Shown: positions 53,038 through 61,494, numbered from the stretch's first letter. The stretch is DNA of 64,000 nucleotides from Sphingobium sp. JS3065 (GCF_026427355.1 NZ_CP102664.1:1984001-2048000), one strand, 5' to 3'. Notes: a model not told the origin generated them from the sequence alone. Made by a program: numbers and translations.

Positions 53038-55395
53038 ATGGCACACGCAGATCATGAACTGATCAATCGACTGCTGAATTCCCCTCTCGAAGCAGTTTTG
53101 GCGGAGGCTCGCGGCATCCGCGATGAGCGCGGCCCGGCGCGTATGACCTATTCGCCAAAGGTCTTCATCCCACTGACACGGCTCTGCGCCGACGTCTGCC
53201 ACTACTGCAGCTTTGCCACGACGCCCTCGCGGCTGCTCGCGCCCTACATGAGCGAGGCGGAGGTGCTCGATGTCGCCCGCGCCGGCGCGGCGGCCGGGTG
53301 CAAGGAAGCGCTGTTCACCTTGGGCGACGCGCCTGAACGCCGCTACGCCGCTGCGCGCGAGTGGCTGACGGAGCGTGGTTTTACGCGAACCATCGACTAC
53401 GTCCGACACTGCGCCGAGCTGGTGCTCAGGGAAACCGGCCTGCTGCCACACGTGAATGCCGGCGTGCTCGAGCAGGCCGACTACGACATGCTGCGCCCGG
53501 TCGCGGCTAGCTGCGGCCTGATGCTGGAAAGCACGTCGGAGCGGCTGCTCGAAAAGGGCCAGTCGCACCACGGATCGCCGGACAAGGTGCCGGCGGTGCG
53601 CATCGCCTCGCTCGAAGCTGCAGGGCGCGCTAAGGTGCCGATGACGACCGGCATCCTGATTGGCATCGGCGAGACGGCGGAAGAGCGGATCGAGGCGCTG
53701 CTCGCGTTGCGCGACATCCACGCGGCTCACGGCCACCTGCAGGAAGTCATCGTCCAGAACTTCTGCCCCAAGCCGGGCACTCGGATGGCGGAAGCACCCG
53801 AACCGAGCGACGCCGATTTCCTCCGCGTCATCGCCTCAGCCCGTATCGTTCTGCCCGACGACGTCTCGGTCCAGGCCCCACCCAACCTCAACGGCGAGCG
53901 GCTGGTCGAGCTGATAGAGGCAGGGATCGACGACTGGGGCGGTATTTCCCCTGTCACCCTCGATCACGTCAATCCCGAAGCCCACTGGCCCGAAATCGCA
54001 GTGCTCGAAGAGGTCTGCGCCAGCCTGGGCCGGCCGCTCGTCGAACGCCTGACCGTCTATCCGCGCTTCGTCGCCACCGACGATGCGACCTGGATCGATG
54101 CCAAGCTCAAGCCGGCCATTCTCAAGCTCTCGGACGCCGAAGGCCTCGCGCGCGACAGCCGCTGGAGCCCTGGCGTCGCCGATCACGCTCCCGCGACGCC
54201 GCAGCAGCCGCTAGGCTGCGTGCTGCCCGGGCCGACCGCACCCGCGCTCCACCGCATCTTGGACCGCGCCGCCAACGGCAACGAACTGTTGGTGGACGAC
54301 GTCGTCGCGCTGTTCACAACGCGAGGGGCCGCTGCTCAAGCGGTGGTTGCGGCCGCGGACACCCTGCGCCGCCAGGCCAAGGGCGACGAGGTGACCTTTG
54401 TGGTCAACCGCAACATCAACTACACCAACATCTGCACCCATTCGTGCAGCTTCTGCGCCTTTTCGAAGACCAGCAGCAAGGCCGGTTTCCGTGACAAGCC
54501 CTACAACCTCGACCTTGCCGAGATCGCCGACCGCGCCCGCGAGGCAGTGGCCAAAGGCGCCACCGAAGTGTGCCTGCAGGGCGGCATCCACCCGAGCTAC
54601 ACTGGCGAGACCTACCGCTCGATCGTCCGCGCGGTGAAGGACGCCTGCCCGCACCTGCACGTCCACGCCTTCTCGCCGCTCGAAGTCACGCAGGGCGCGC
54701 AGACGCTCGGCATGTCGATTGCCGACTACTTGCGGATGCTCAAGGACGAGGGGCTGGGCTCGCTGCCCGGCACCGCGGCGGAGATTCTCCACGACGACAT
54801 CCGCGCGCAGATCTGCCCCGACAAATTGACCACCGCGCAGTGGCTCGGCGTCTGCCGCGATGCCCATTTGGTCGGCATCCCGACCACCTCGACGATCATG
54901 TACGGCCACCTCGAGCGCACCGAGCATTGGGCACATCACCTGCTCGCGCTTCGGCGGTTGCAGCAGGAAACCGGCGGGTTCACCGAATTCGTGCCGCTGC
55001 CGCTGGTCCACATGGAGGCCCCGTTCTACCGCAAGGGCCAGAGCCGGAAAGGGCCGACCTGGCGCGAGGCGCTGATGATGCACGCCGTGGCGCGGATCGT
55101 GCTGTTCGGCCAGATCGATTCGATCCAATGTTCTTGGGTCAAGCTCGGCGCCGACGGCGCGGCGGCGGTGCTGGCCGCGGGCGCGAATGACCTCGGCGGG
55201 GTACTTATGAACGAAAGCATCAGTCGCGCGGCGGGCGCTTCGCACGGACAGGAGATCGGCGTCCCCGAATTGCGTGCAGCGGCCGCTTCTGCCGGACGCC
55301 CGCTACGGCAGCGCACGACGCTCTACACGCTGTTCGATCGGACCGAGAGCGAGCTGGCCTATACCTTGGCGTCACCCGGGGCGATGCGCAGATAG
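53038..55395 (+). CDS. fbiC: FO synthase, CofG-CofH fusion (FbiC)
   Basis: 785 residues, slightly shorter than mycobacterial FbiC (about 856). It contains two radical-SAM modules. The N-terminal CofG-like half has Cys-50, Cys-54 and Cys-57 (LCADVCHYCSF); the CofH-like half (from about residue 400) has Cys-466, Cys-470 and Cys-473 (ICTHSCSFCAFSK). Both CxxxCxxC clusters are intact. The enzyme makes 7,8-didemethyl-8-hydroxy-5-deazariboflavin (FO) from a pyrimidine intermediate and tyrosine. FbiA, FbiB and FbiD, needed to complete F420, are not in the window. It follows the LLM gene by 59 bases; its end abuts a LysR fragment. Confidence 0.93.
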   Translation: MAHADHELINRLLNSPLEAVLAEARGIRDERGPARMTYSPKVFIPLTRLCADVCHYCSFATTPSRLLAPYMSEAEVLDVARAGAAAGCKEALFTLGDAPERRYAAAREWLTERGFTRTIDYVRHCAELVLRETGLLPHVNAGVLEQADYDMLRPVAASCGLMLESTSERLLEKGQSHHGSPDKVPAVRIASLEAAGRAKVPMTTGILIGIGETAEERIEALLALRDIHAAHGHLQEVIVQNFCPKPGTRMAEAPEPSDADFLRVIASARIVLPDDVSVQAPPNLNGERLVELIEAGIDDWGGISPVTLDHVNPEAHWPEIAVLEEVCASLGRPLVERLTVYPRFVATDDATWIDAKLKPAILKLSDAEGLARDSRWSPGVADHAPATPQQPLGCVLPGPTAPALHRILDRAANGNELLVDDVVALFTTRGAAAQAVVAAADTLRRQAKGDEVTFVVNRNINYTNICTHSCSFCAFSKTSSKAGFRDKPYNLDLAEIADRAREAVAKGATEVCLQGGIHPSYTGETYRSIVRAVKDACPHLHVHAFSPLEVTQGAQTLGMSIADYLRMLKDEGLGSLPGTAAEILHDDIRAQICPDKLTTAQWLGVCRDAHLVGIPTTSTIMYGHLERTEHWAHHLLALRRLQQETGGFTEFVPLPLVHMEAPFYRKGQSRKGPTWREALMMHAVARIVLFGQIDSIQCSWVKLGADGAAAVLAAGANDLGGVLMNESISRAAGASHGQEIGVPELRAAAASAGRPLRQRTTLYTLFDRTESELAYTLASPGAMRR

Positions 55396-55509
55396 GTCGC
55401 GCCGTCAGCCGCCAGGGTCGCGCCGCGAGTCTTGCGGTCGTACAGCGCCATGCCCAGCCGCTTCTCGGTGTCGAGGACATGGCGGCTCGGCGTTGCCTGC
55501 TTGATGTTG
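55393..55509 (-). pseudogene. LysR-family regulator, helix-turn-helix fragment
   Basis: On the minus strand this stretch reads NIKQATPSRHVLDTEKRLGM then ALYDRKTRGATLAADG, the DNA-recognition part of a LysR-type regulator. It is cut at one side where fbiC ends and at the other by the IS3 remnant, so only about 38 codons survive. It marks a junction at the right end of the island and may once have controlled a neighbouring gene. Confidence 0.75.
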
Positions 55510-55733
55510 TGGACTTGTAACGGATTTGCGCCGGTCACCTATCTCATTATGCCACCTTGGCCTCGAATGCGAGCGGGCTGATGCCGCCCAAATATGAATG
55601 GCGCCGCCGGGAATTGTAGAACCCGTTGATGTACTGGAAAATGGCAGCTTCGGCTTGTCGCCGAGTTGGCCAACTCTGTCGCCAGATGAGCTCCGCCTTC
55701 AGGGATTTGAAGAATGTCTCGACGGCAGAGTTG
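55510..55733 (-). pseudogene. IS3-family transposase, C-terminal fragment with right end
   Basis: The minus strand encodes SAVETFFKSLKAELIWRQSW then YINGFYNSRRRHSYLGGISP and a TAA stop at 55547-55549, the typical C-terminus of an IS3-group OrfB. The element's end (TGGACTTGTAACGG, 55510 on) abuts the LysR fragment. The 5' part is missing because the IS110 element begins at about 55734. Confidence 0.82.
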
Positions 55734-55748
55734 AGGCTCCTATATTTG

Positions 55749-56807
55749 TCAAGCGGTCACAGCCGATGTTTTCGACCTGCACAGTTGGGTAAAGATTTCT
55801 CGGACGATGTAGCGTTTCAGGCACCGTATGATCTCGCTTTTGCTTTTTCCTTCCTTGGTGCGTTTGCTGACATAGGCAAGCGTCGGCGGGTGGCTTCTCA
55901 TCCGAACGATGGCAACACGGTAAAGAGCGGCATTGGCCTGGCGATTGCCGCCGCGATTAAGCCTGAACCGATTAGTCTTCCCGCTTGATGCGGGGATTGG
56001 ACACACGCCGCAAAGCTTCGCCAAGGCGGCCTCTGAACGGATACGAGCAGGTTCATCGCCAACAAGGATGAGCATCTCTGCCACGGTCATCGTTGCGATC
56101 CCATGCGATCCAAGTAGATTTGGCGCTGCTGCGGCCACCAGCTTTTCCAGCTGTCGATCATGTTCTCGTATTTCCTCGTGCAGTGCCAACCAGCGGCGAG
56201 CCAGAGCTTGCATCGCTGTTTTCGCCGATGACGTTGTGCATTTTATGGCGCCGGGGCGGAATGCGGCTATGTGACGGATCAGCGCAACTTTGCCCTTAAT
56301 CTGATCGAGAGTATCGCGTAGCGCTGCAGGTGCGTTGATGATCAATGTTTTCAGGGTAATCATGGCCTGCGATCTGCTTTTTACGGCAGAGTCCCGCACG
56401 ATCTTGAGATGACGGATCATCTCGACCGAGCCGTCCTGTGTTTTCGGCTCTGCAATGGCCTGGCCGCTGAGAACTGATCGTGCGGCGCCTTCGGCATCAA
56501 GGCTATCATTTTTGCCATGCCGGTATCGCAACTGTCGGTTGGGCCGCGTTACTTCGAGTACGGTATGGTCATGTGCGCGAAGATGCCGTGAGAGGCCGGC
56601 GCCGTACGAACCGGTTCCCTCGATTCCAAATGCCTCCACCTTTCCCAGAGAAGTTGCCCAGTCCTCAAGAGCGCCATATCCCTTCGTGTTTGCCGGGACA
56701 GAATAAGTGGCAAGCTTGGCCCCATGCAGATCGATTGCCACTGCAACATGGGTGGACTTATGGGTGTCGACGCCAACAATGACGCCACTGATGTTGGTAC
56801 TGGTCAT
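55749..56807 (-). CDS. IS110-family transposase (DEDD recombinase)
   Basis: 352 residues. The N-terminal RuvC-like domain has GVIVGVDTHKSTHVAVAIDL, AFGIEGTGSYGAGLSRHL and HGKNDSLDAEGAA, supplying the DEDD acidic residues. The C-terminal Tnp-20 domain follows, with ASSGKTNRFRLNRGGNRQAN. IS110 recombinases work with a bridge RNA encoded by the element's non-coding end. AGAGGA lies upstream of the ATG, itself part of a palindrome. The gene looks intact. Confidence 0.9.
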   Translation of the reverse strand: MTSTNISGVIVGVDTHKSTHVAVAIDLHGAKLATYSVPANTKGYGALEDWATSLGKVEAFGIEGTGSYGAGLSRHLRAHDHTVLEVTRPNRQLRYRHGKNDSLDAEGAARSVLSGQAIAEPKTQDGSVEMIRHLKIVRDSAVKSRSQAMITLKTLIINAPAALRDTLDQIKGKVALIRHIAAFRPGAIKCTTSSAKTAMQALARRWLALHEEIREHDRQLEKLVAAAAPNLLGSHGIATMTVAEMLILVGDEPARIRSEAALAKLCGVCPIPASSGKTNRFRLNRGGNRQANAALYRVAIVRMRSHPPTLAYVSKRTKEGKSKSEIIRCLKRYIVREIFTQLCRSKTSAVTA

Positions 56808-56857
56808 GTCCTGTCCTCTCTGAACGGTGCCCGGGCACCGTTCAGAGAGGACAGGAC
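56808..56857. repeat. Perfect 50-base palindrome upstream of the IS110 gene
   Basis: Two 25-base arms join at CCCGGG with no loop, directly adjoining the transposase ATG (56807). The inner arms run CTGAACGGTGCCC and its complement. The ribosome site of the transposase lies in one arm and would be sequestered by the hairpin in RNA. Confidence 0.85.
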
Positions 56858-56976
56858 TGTGAAGGGGCGAACCCGTCAGGCTCCTATCAAGTCACATCTC
56901 GCCCGTTGCCAGGGCGACTTGATGACCGACACGTCAACACAATGACACAGGGTCAATCGTAGCATGGGTCAAATCA

Positions 56977-57417
56977 TCAAGCCGCAGCAACATAATCACA
57001 GCCGTAGCAATTGCCCTTGCCGCCTTCGCCTTTCCCACTCTGGCCGATAGCCGCCGATAAAACGCGCCCAGCGCGGTGTCGCTGCGACCGATCGTGGTTG
57101 CAGCCAAGCGCAAGAGTGCGGCTGCGCGGCTCGAAGAGCGCCGTGTTTTCGAGGAGAGCGGTTTGCCACCCGATCTTGTTACCCGGCGCCAGGCACAGCC
57201 ACGAGGTAAAATGCTTTGAGCTGGGCCATGCAGCGAGGTCGGTACCGCACTCGCCGACGAGCTTCAGCGCCAGAGACGGGCCGATTCCATGGATCTGAGT
57301 CAGGTCTACGCCCAGCACTCGGTAAAGTGCGGACCGGACCTCGCAGTCAGGCGTGTTCACCTGCTTCGCCTTGTGCCGGGCCTTGAGAAGGTGACGGACA
57401 TCGTGCCCCTTGTGACC
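56977..57417 (-). pseudogene. IS110-family transposase, C-terminal remnant
   Basis: The minus strand reads DGHKGHDVRHLLKARHKAKQ then YRVLGVDLTQIHGIGPSLAL and WPSSKHFTSWLCLAPGNKI, the C-terminal domain of an IS110 transposase unlike the intact one next to it. After LAPGNKI the frame is lost, and a stop precedes the DGHKG segment, so both ends are broken. It marks the right edge of the island. From 57418 to 57520 the sequence turns AT-rich (TATTATTTCCTAATATC) with no gene. Confidence 0.8.
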
Positions 57418-57520
57418 ATCTCAGCGCCACGGCGGATGATGTGGTGGCATCCATCATCAAAGAAATTATATTATTTCCTAATATCAATACTTTAATGGAA
57501 ATATGCAATCCCCGTAGGGG

Positions 57521-58279
57521 TCACCATCCGTCGGGCATTATCCTCACCACCACGCGCCGGTTCAGAGGATCGTCCGGGACATGTCCGGGCTGATGCGCAG
57601 GGGAGCGTTCTCCGGCCCCGGAAATTTGCATATCCGACAGGGGCACGCCCATCGCGACCAATATCCTGGCCACTGCATCCGCCCGCATCAGGCTCAGCCT
57701 GTCATTATAGGCTTCCCGGCCCACGCTGTCGGTAAAACCCGTGACGGTCAATTTTCGGTGGCCGTTCGCGGCGATGAACGCAGCCAGGTTGCGACGGCCC
57801 TCTTCCCGAATCTCAGCCTTGTCGAAATCGAAATAGAGAGTGAAGGCCACTTCCCTTGCAATCGGCGCCATGGGCTTCGGATCGACCGGAACCTCCCGCG
57901 CAGAGGCGGGCTGATATACGATGTCGCGGCATTCCCTGTCGCTCCAGGCCAATTTTTCGAGCCGCATTTTCCGATCCCAGCGCAATTGCAAGCGGCAGAT
58001 CCGATATTCGGTCCCAGAACCGGTATAGAAATCAAGAATATAGTTCCACCGCCGCTCACCGATCAGGCCTTCGTGGAAATGCGGGACGCCAAGCAGCGCA
58101 TAGACCTGCCGCTTGGTCATGCCGGGCGTCAGCAGGCGCGGCATCGTCGGCGGCAGGAAAATACCCTCCCTGCGGGTGGCGCGGCTGGGGTCGGGAAATT
58201 CCGACGAGGGAGCGACCTCCGGCAGGAAAACCGGCTCGGCGCCCCGTGACGGCGAAATGCTCAGCGCCAGCGCCAGCAT
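57521..58279 (-). CDS. BamE/SmpA-like plus OmpA-like domain protein
   Basis: 252 residues from the ATG at 58279, which begins a short export signal (MLALALSISPSRG-A); an ATG at 58324 overlapping the adhesin gene is possible. The first half has a SmpA/BamE-like segment (MPRLLTPGMTKRQVYALLGV then GERRWNYILDFYTGSG). The second half is an OmpA peptidoglycan-binding domain (FTLYFDFDKAEIREEGRRNL then VTGFTDSVGREAYNDRLS). It should be periplasmic or outer-membrane linked. It is encoded just after the trimeric autotransporter and may help that adhesin fold or anchor. Confidence 0.83.
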   Translation of the reverse strand: MLALALSISPSRGAEPVFLPEVAPSSEFPDPSRATRREGIFLPPTMPRLLTPGMTKRQVYALLGVPHFHEGLIGERRWNYILDFYTGSGTEYRICRLQLRWDRKMRLEKLAWSDRECRDIVYQPASAREVPVDPKPMAPIAREVAFTLYFDFDKAEIREEGRRNLAAFIAANGHRKLTVTGFTDSVGREAYNDRLSLMRADAVARILVAMGVPLSDMQISGAGERSPAHQPGHVPDDPLNRRVVVRIMPDGW

Positions 58280-58298
58280 TGCCGCATGCAAGCGCGGG

Positions 58299-60218
58299 TC
58301 AGAATGCGATGCCCATGCCAGCATTGGCGCCTCCCTGATTGCGGCTGTTATAGGCCGCGGACGCCCGGATGATGAGCCGGCCATTGTCCGATACCTTCGA
58401 TATGCCCATCGCGACCGCATGTTCGCCTTGCCAGGTGCTGACACCCATGCCCAGCGTACCGCCACCGGCTTCGGAAAATTGCGGTATCCCGGCCATCGCC
58501 ATGGAAGCGGCGGTCCCGCCTTCCGCATCGCGGCGCAAATTTCGCAGGCCGCTGTCGAGCAGGTTGAAGCGCACGTCCGCGTAGGCATTGGCGACATCGA
58601 CCGCCTGCCCCATCCCGCCTTGAAGCTGGCGCAGATTGACCGCGTCGGTCGGTGCGACGCCGTCGGCGACATGGGTAATCTGCCGCTCCGCCCCTCCCCT
58701 GCCCACCGACACCGTGTTGGCCCGATCCGCGACGGAGGCATAGCCGAGCGCGACGCTAGAAGGCGCGAGTGCCTGGGCCTGCGTGCCCAGGGCCAGCCCG
58801 CCATAGCCGGAAGCCACCGCGCCCGCGCCCGCCGCCAGCGTGTCCGCCCCGCTCGCGACAGGCTTGGCATGGCCGGAACTGTTGTTGACCTGCAAATACC
58901 CTGCCCGCCCTTCCTGAAGGTCGGTGATCGCGGTGCTGTTATAGGCCAGTTGCATATTGGTCGCATAAAGCTGCGCGCCATTGACCGCGTCGGTGCTGGT
59001 CGCGCTCAACTGGCCCGCCGCGACCCCGCCGATCTTCTGGTCGACGCCGCCACGCGCCGCATTATAGGCCTGGATCGCCGGGTCATAGGGCAACGCATCC
59101 TGCGGGGTTCCTCCCCCGCCGCCCGCGCCGTTCAATTGCGATAGGTTGACCGCATCGCTGCTTGCACTGCCCGCCGCCAGATTGGCGATGGTCGTGCCGC
59201 TTGCGCCGCCCAGGACGATGGAGGATTTCGTCCCATCCTGATATTTAACGGCCAGATCGTTCAATATGGCGAGATCGTAGCTGAGCTGGGTGATGGCGGC
59301 GCTGTTCTGAGCGACCAGATCGTTGGTCGCGTACAGTTGCGACCCGTTGATCGCATCGGTGCTGGCGGCGTTCACCGCCCCGGCGCTGAGATTGGTGATG
59401 CCGGTGCCCGCCGCGCCCTGCAACGTCACCAGCGACCGGGCACTGCTGTCATATTGCACTGCGTTGCCCGACAGCGTCCCGATGGCGTCGTTGACCGCCT
59501 GCAATTGCGCCACATTGACGGCGTCGGTCGGATTGGCGCCCGCCGCAAGCCCGGTCAGGCGGCGACCGCCGATATTCACCTCCGCACTGGCAGTACCGCC
59601 CACCAGAAAGGCAGGCAGGTTGAGCGTCAAGCCGTTCGCGACCGACCCGGGACCCAGCGCGACGCTGCCGGCATGGGACGCCGACGCGCCCGCCCCGATC
59701 GCCACGGCGCCGAAGGCCCCTACGGACGTGTTGGCAAGATTGCCGATGGCGATGGCATCCAGTTCGCCCGCGCTGGCTTCAAAGCCGGGCGATCCCAGCC
59801 CGGTGATCTTGTTGCCGCCGAAGGATATGCCCTTCGGCGTGACCAGGCTGAAGCTGTCGGAGGTAGTTTCGCACGTCGGGTCCGTCGCCAGATCGACGGT
59901 ATTGCCGTTGATGTCGAGCACCTGGAGGTTGACCGGCGCACCCGCCGCCGCATTGGACAGTGCGGAGCTGATGCCCAGATTGACCGTTCCGAACGTCAAG
60001 GCGCTCAGGGTCGATTCCACCGGCGTCAGAACCGGCGTGATGACGTCGCCTATGGTCTGCGTCAGCACTGATTGGGGCAGGCTGACGCCCGAACAGGCGC
60101 TCACCACATTATTGGCGTGGGCGGTCATGCTCTGCCCCGCGCCCGCCAGCAGGACTGCTGCCGCCAGCCATCGCCTGCGCGGCGGTGCGGACAAGTGCCA
60201 AGATGCTTCGCCCTTCAT
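58299..60218 (-). CDS. YadA-type trimeric autotransporter adhesin
   Basis: 639 residues from the ATG at 60218 (GGGGGCGG upstream). After a signal peptide ending TAHA-N come head repeats (DAIAIGNLANTSVGAFGAVA; AGSVALGPGSVANG), repeated stalk/connector units (LTGLAAGANPTDAVNVAQLQ; NAASTDAINGSQLYATNDLV; TSTDAVNGAQLYATNMQLAY) and a C-terminal YadA anchor of about 90 residues that ends in a beta-strand with phenylalanine (GANAGMGIAF). Three chains form the outer-membrane pore and a surface stalk used for attachment. It is followed by the OmpA-like gene after 19 bases. Confidence 0.93.
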   Translation of the reverse strand: MKGEASWHLSAPPRRRWLAAAVLLAGAGQSMTAHANNVVSACSGVSLPQSVLTQTIGDVITPVLTPVESTLSALTFGTVNLGISSALSNAAAGAPVNLQVLDINGNTVDLATDPTCETTSDSFSLVTPKGISFGGNKITGLGSPGFEASAGELDAIAIGNLANTSVGAFGAVAIGAGASASHAGSVALGPGSVANGLTLNLPAFLVGGTASAEVNIGGRRLTGLAAGANPTDAVNVAQLQAVNDAIGTLSGNAVQYDSSARSLVTLQGAAGTGITNLSAGAVNAASTDAINGSQLYATNDLVAQNSAAITQLSYDLAILNDLAVKYQDGTKSSIVLGGASGTTIANLAAGSASSDAVNLSQLNGAGGGGGTPQDALPYDPAIQAYNAARGGVDQKIGGVAAGQLSATSTDAVNGAQLYATNMQLAYNSTAITDLQEGRAGYLQVNNSSGHAKPVASGADTLAAGAGAVASGYGGLALGTQAQALAPSSVALGYASVADRANTVSVGRGGAERQITHVADGVAPTDAVNLRQLQGGMGQAVDVANAYADVRFNLLDSGLRNLRRDAEGGTAASMAMAGIPQFSEAGGGTLGMGVSTWQGEHAVAMGISKVSDNGRLIIRASAAYNSRNQGGANAGMGIAF

Positions 60219-60507
60219 AATTCCGCCCCCGTTCGAGGGATTGCCTTTCCGCGCCTCCGCGCAGGTCCGGCATCCCCGCATCCCCACGGGGTGAAAATGA
60301 AAGCATCACCGCTAAAGGCCCGCCAAGGCGGGCAGACGGCATTTTACGCAAAATATGTATCGGGCGGACGCCCCCCCGGATTTTAACCGTTCGTCGGCCA
60401 ATATCCTCATTCTGCCCGCCCAGACATTGAGTCGCGGGAGCATTTGATCCGGACGCCCGAATTCATTACGATTCCGTTTTGATAGAACCAAAAGGGTCGA
60501 ACATATT
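60219..60507. promoter_or_regulatory. Divergent region between the adhesin and the Phd-PAS gene
   Basis: 289 bases. It holds a perfect small hairpin (GCCCGCC-AA-GGCGGGC at 60319-60334) and an AT-rich stretch (ACGCAAAATATG around 60350). It must contain the promoters for both divergent genes; no clear operator was found. Confidence 0.45.
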
Positions 60508-61494
60508 ATGCGGATACCGAACGGGTCGAGTGGAGGGGCGGACATTAAGGCGGACGATCTGCCGCCGGGTCAGGTCGTCACCGCGACCGCGCTGATTCGG
60601 CATTTCGCCGTACATTCGCGCCAGGCGCTGACCGAACCCGTCCATATCCTGAATCACGGCCATGTCGGCCTGACCCTGATTTCGACCGAATCCTTCCTTC
60701 GTCTGTCCGCTGACCGGCATCGTCCCGCCAACCCCGATCATCCCGCCGCGCAACTGGATGTCCTGCTGGACATGATCCCGACGCAGGTCATTCTGGCCGA
60801 CCAGGAACTGAACCTCACGCGCATCAACCTGGCCGCGCGGAAGCGGCTGGAGGTCAGCGAGCAGGAGGTGCGCGGCGCGCCGCTTTCGCAAGTGCTGGCC
60901 AGGCCGGATCATCATTTCGTCCTGCGGGCGCTGGAAAGGGTCCGCGACACGGGCGTGCCGGAAGAATTCGAACAGAGCTTCACCGGTCGGCTATCGCTGG
61001 TCTATCGCGTCCAGATTTCCGCTTTCCCCGGCGGCTTCGCCATATTGGCGGACGAAGTGACCGACAGGCTGTCCTTGCGTACCCAGGATGCACGGATCGC
61101 GGCATATGAAAATCTGACCGACAGCCTGCCCGGACTGGCACGGGGCGCCTTCAATGTCCGGGGCATGGTAACGGACATGTCGCCGGCCTTGGCGGATCTG
61201 GTGGGAACGGAGGAAAGCCGGATTCTGGGTGTCCGATTTGCCGCCTTGTTCGACGGTTCCAGCCGCGGTGCGATCAGCGACGCCGTGGAAGGACTGCTGA
61301 CGTCCGGCAAGCCGTTCGGCATGACCGCGGGATTGGTGGGCAATGCGGGAAGCGGAACCGTCTGGATCGGCGCGACGCCTATCCTGTCCGCCGATGGGCA
61401 GGCGGGCGGCGTCTTCCTGATAGGGACGAACCCGCTATGGCCGCTTCCCGGCGGCGCCCACCCGGAAGAGGGGACAGGATCAAAGGGTCAATAA
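60508..61494 (+). CDS. PAS-domain protein with Phd/YefM-like N-terminus
   Basis: 328 residues, soluble, no signal peptide or kinase, GGDEF or classical helix-turn-helix domain. Residues 22-67 (QVVTATALIRHFAVHSRQAL then TEPVHILNHGHVGLTLISTE) follow the pattern of Phd/YefM antitoxins, which bind DNA through this fold. Two PAS-like domains follow (about 83-190 and 205-310). No toxin gene is adjacent. The layout suggests a transcription factor whose DNA binding answers a PAS-sensed signal. Divergent from the adhesin and convergent with the pilin operon (7-base overlap at the ends), it may control attachment genes. The Phd assignment is by eye. Confidence 0.7.
   Translation: MRIPNGSSGGADIKADDLPPGQVVTATALIRHFAVHSRQALTEPVHILNHGHVGLTLISTESFLRLSADRHRPANPDHPAAQLDVLLDMIPTQVILADQELNLTRINLAARKRLEVSEQEVRGAPLSQVLARPDHHFVLRALERVRDTGVPEEFEQSFTGRLSLVYRVQISAFPGGFAILADEVTDRLSLRTQDARIAAYENLTDSLPGLARGAFNVRGMVTDMSPALADLVGTEESRILGVRFAALFDGSSRGAISDAVEGLLTSGKPFGMTAGLVGNAGSGTVWIGATPILSADGQAGGVFLIGTNPLWPLPGGAHPEEGTGSKGQ

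Larger units (their letters stand above)
55734..56887 (-). mobile_element. IS110-family element
   Basis: The transposase gene is flanked by a 10-base direct repeat AGGCTCCTAT at 55734-55743 and 56878-56887. IS110 elements lack terminal inverted repeats and recombine at short matching sequences, so this repeat is the best guess at the boundaries. The leader between gene and right repeat is only 80 bases, dominated by a 50-base palindrome; the true right edge could be further out, up to about 56970. Confidence 0.7.

Noticed and set aside
27319..57417. The IS110 N-terminal fragment at 27319 and the C-terminal remnant at 56977 as two halves of one element split by the island
   Set aside because: Their sequences match different IS110 subgroups, so they cannot be assigned to the same element.
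26092..57420. The island as a simple composite transposon
   Set aside because: No two flanking elements are of the same kind and intact; the edges are mosaics, so movement by one IS pair is not supported.
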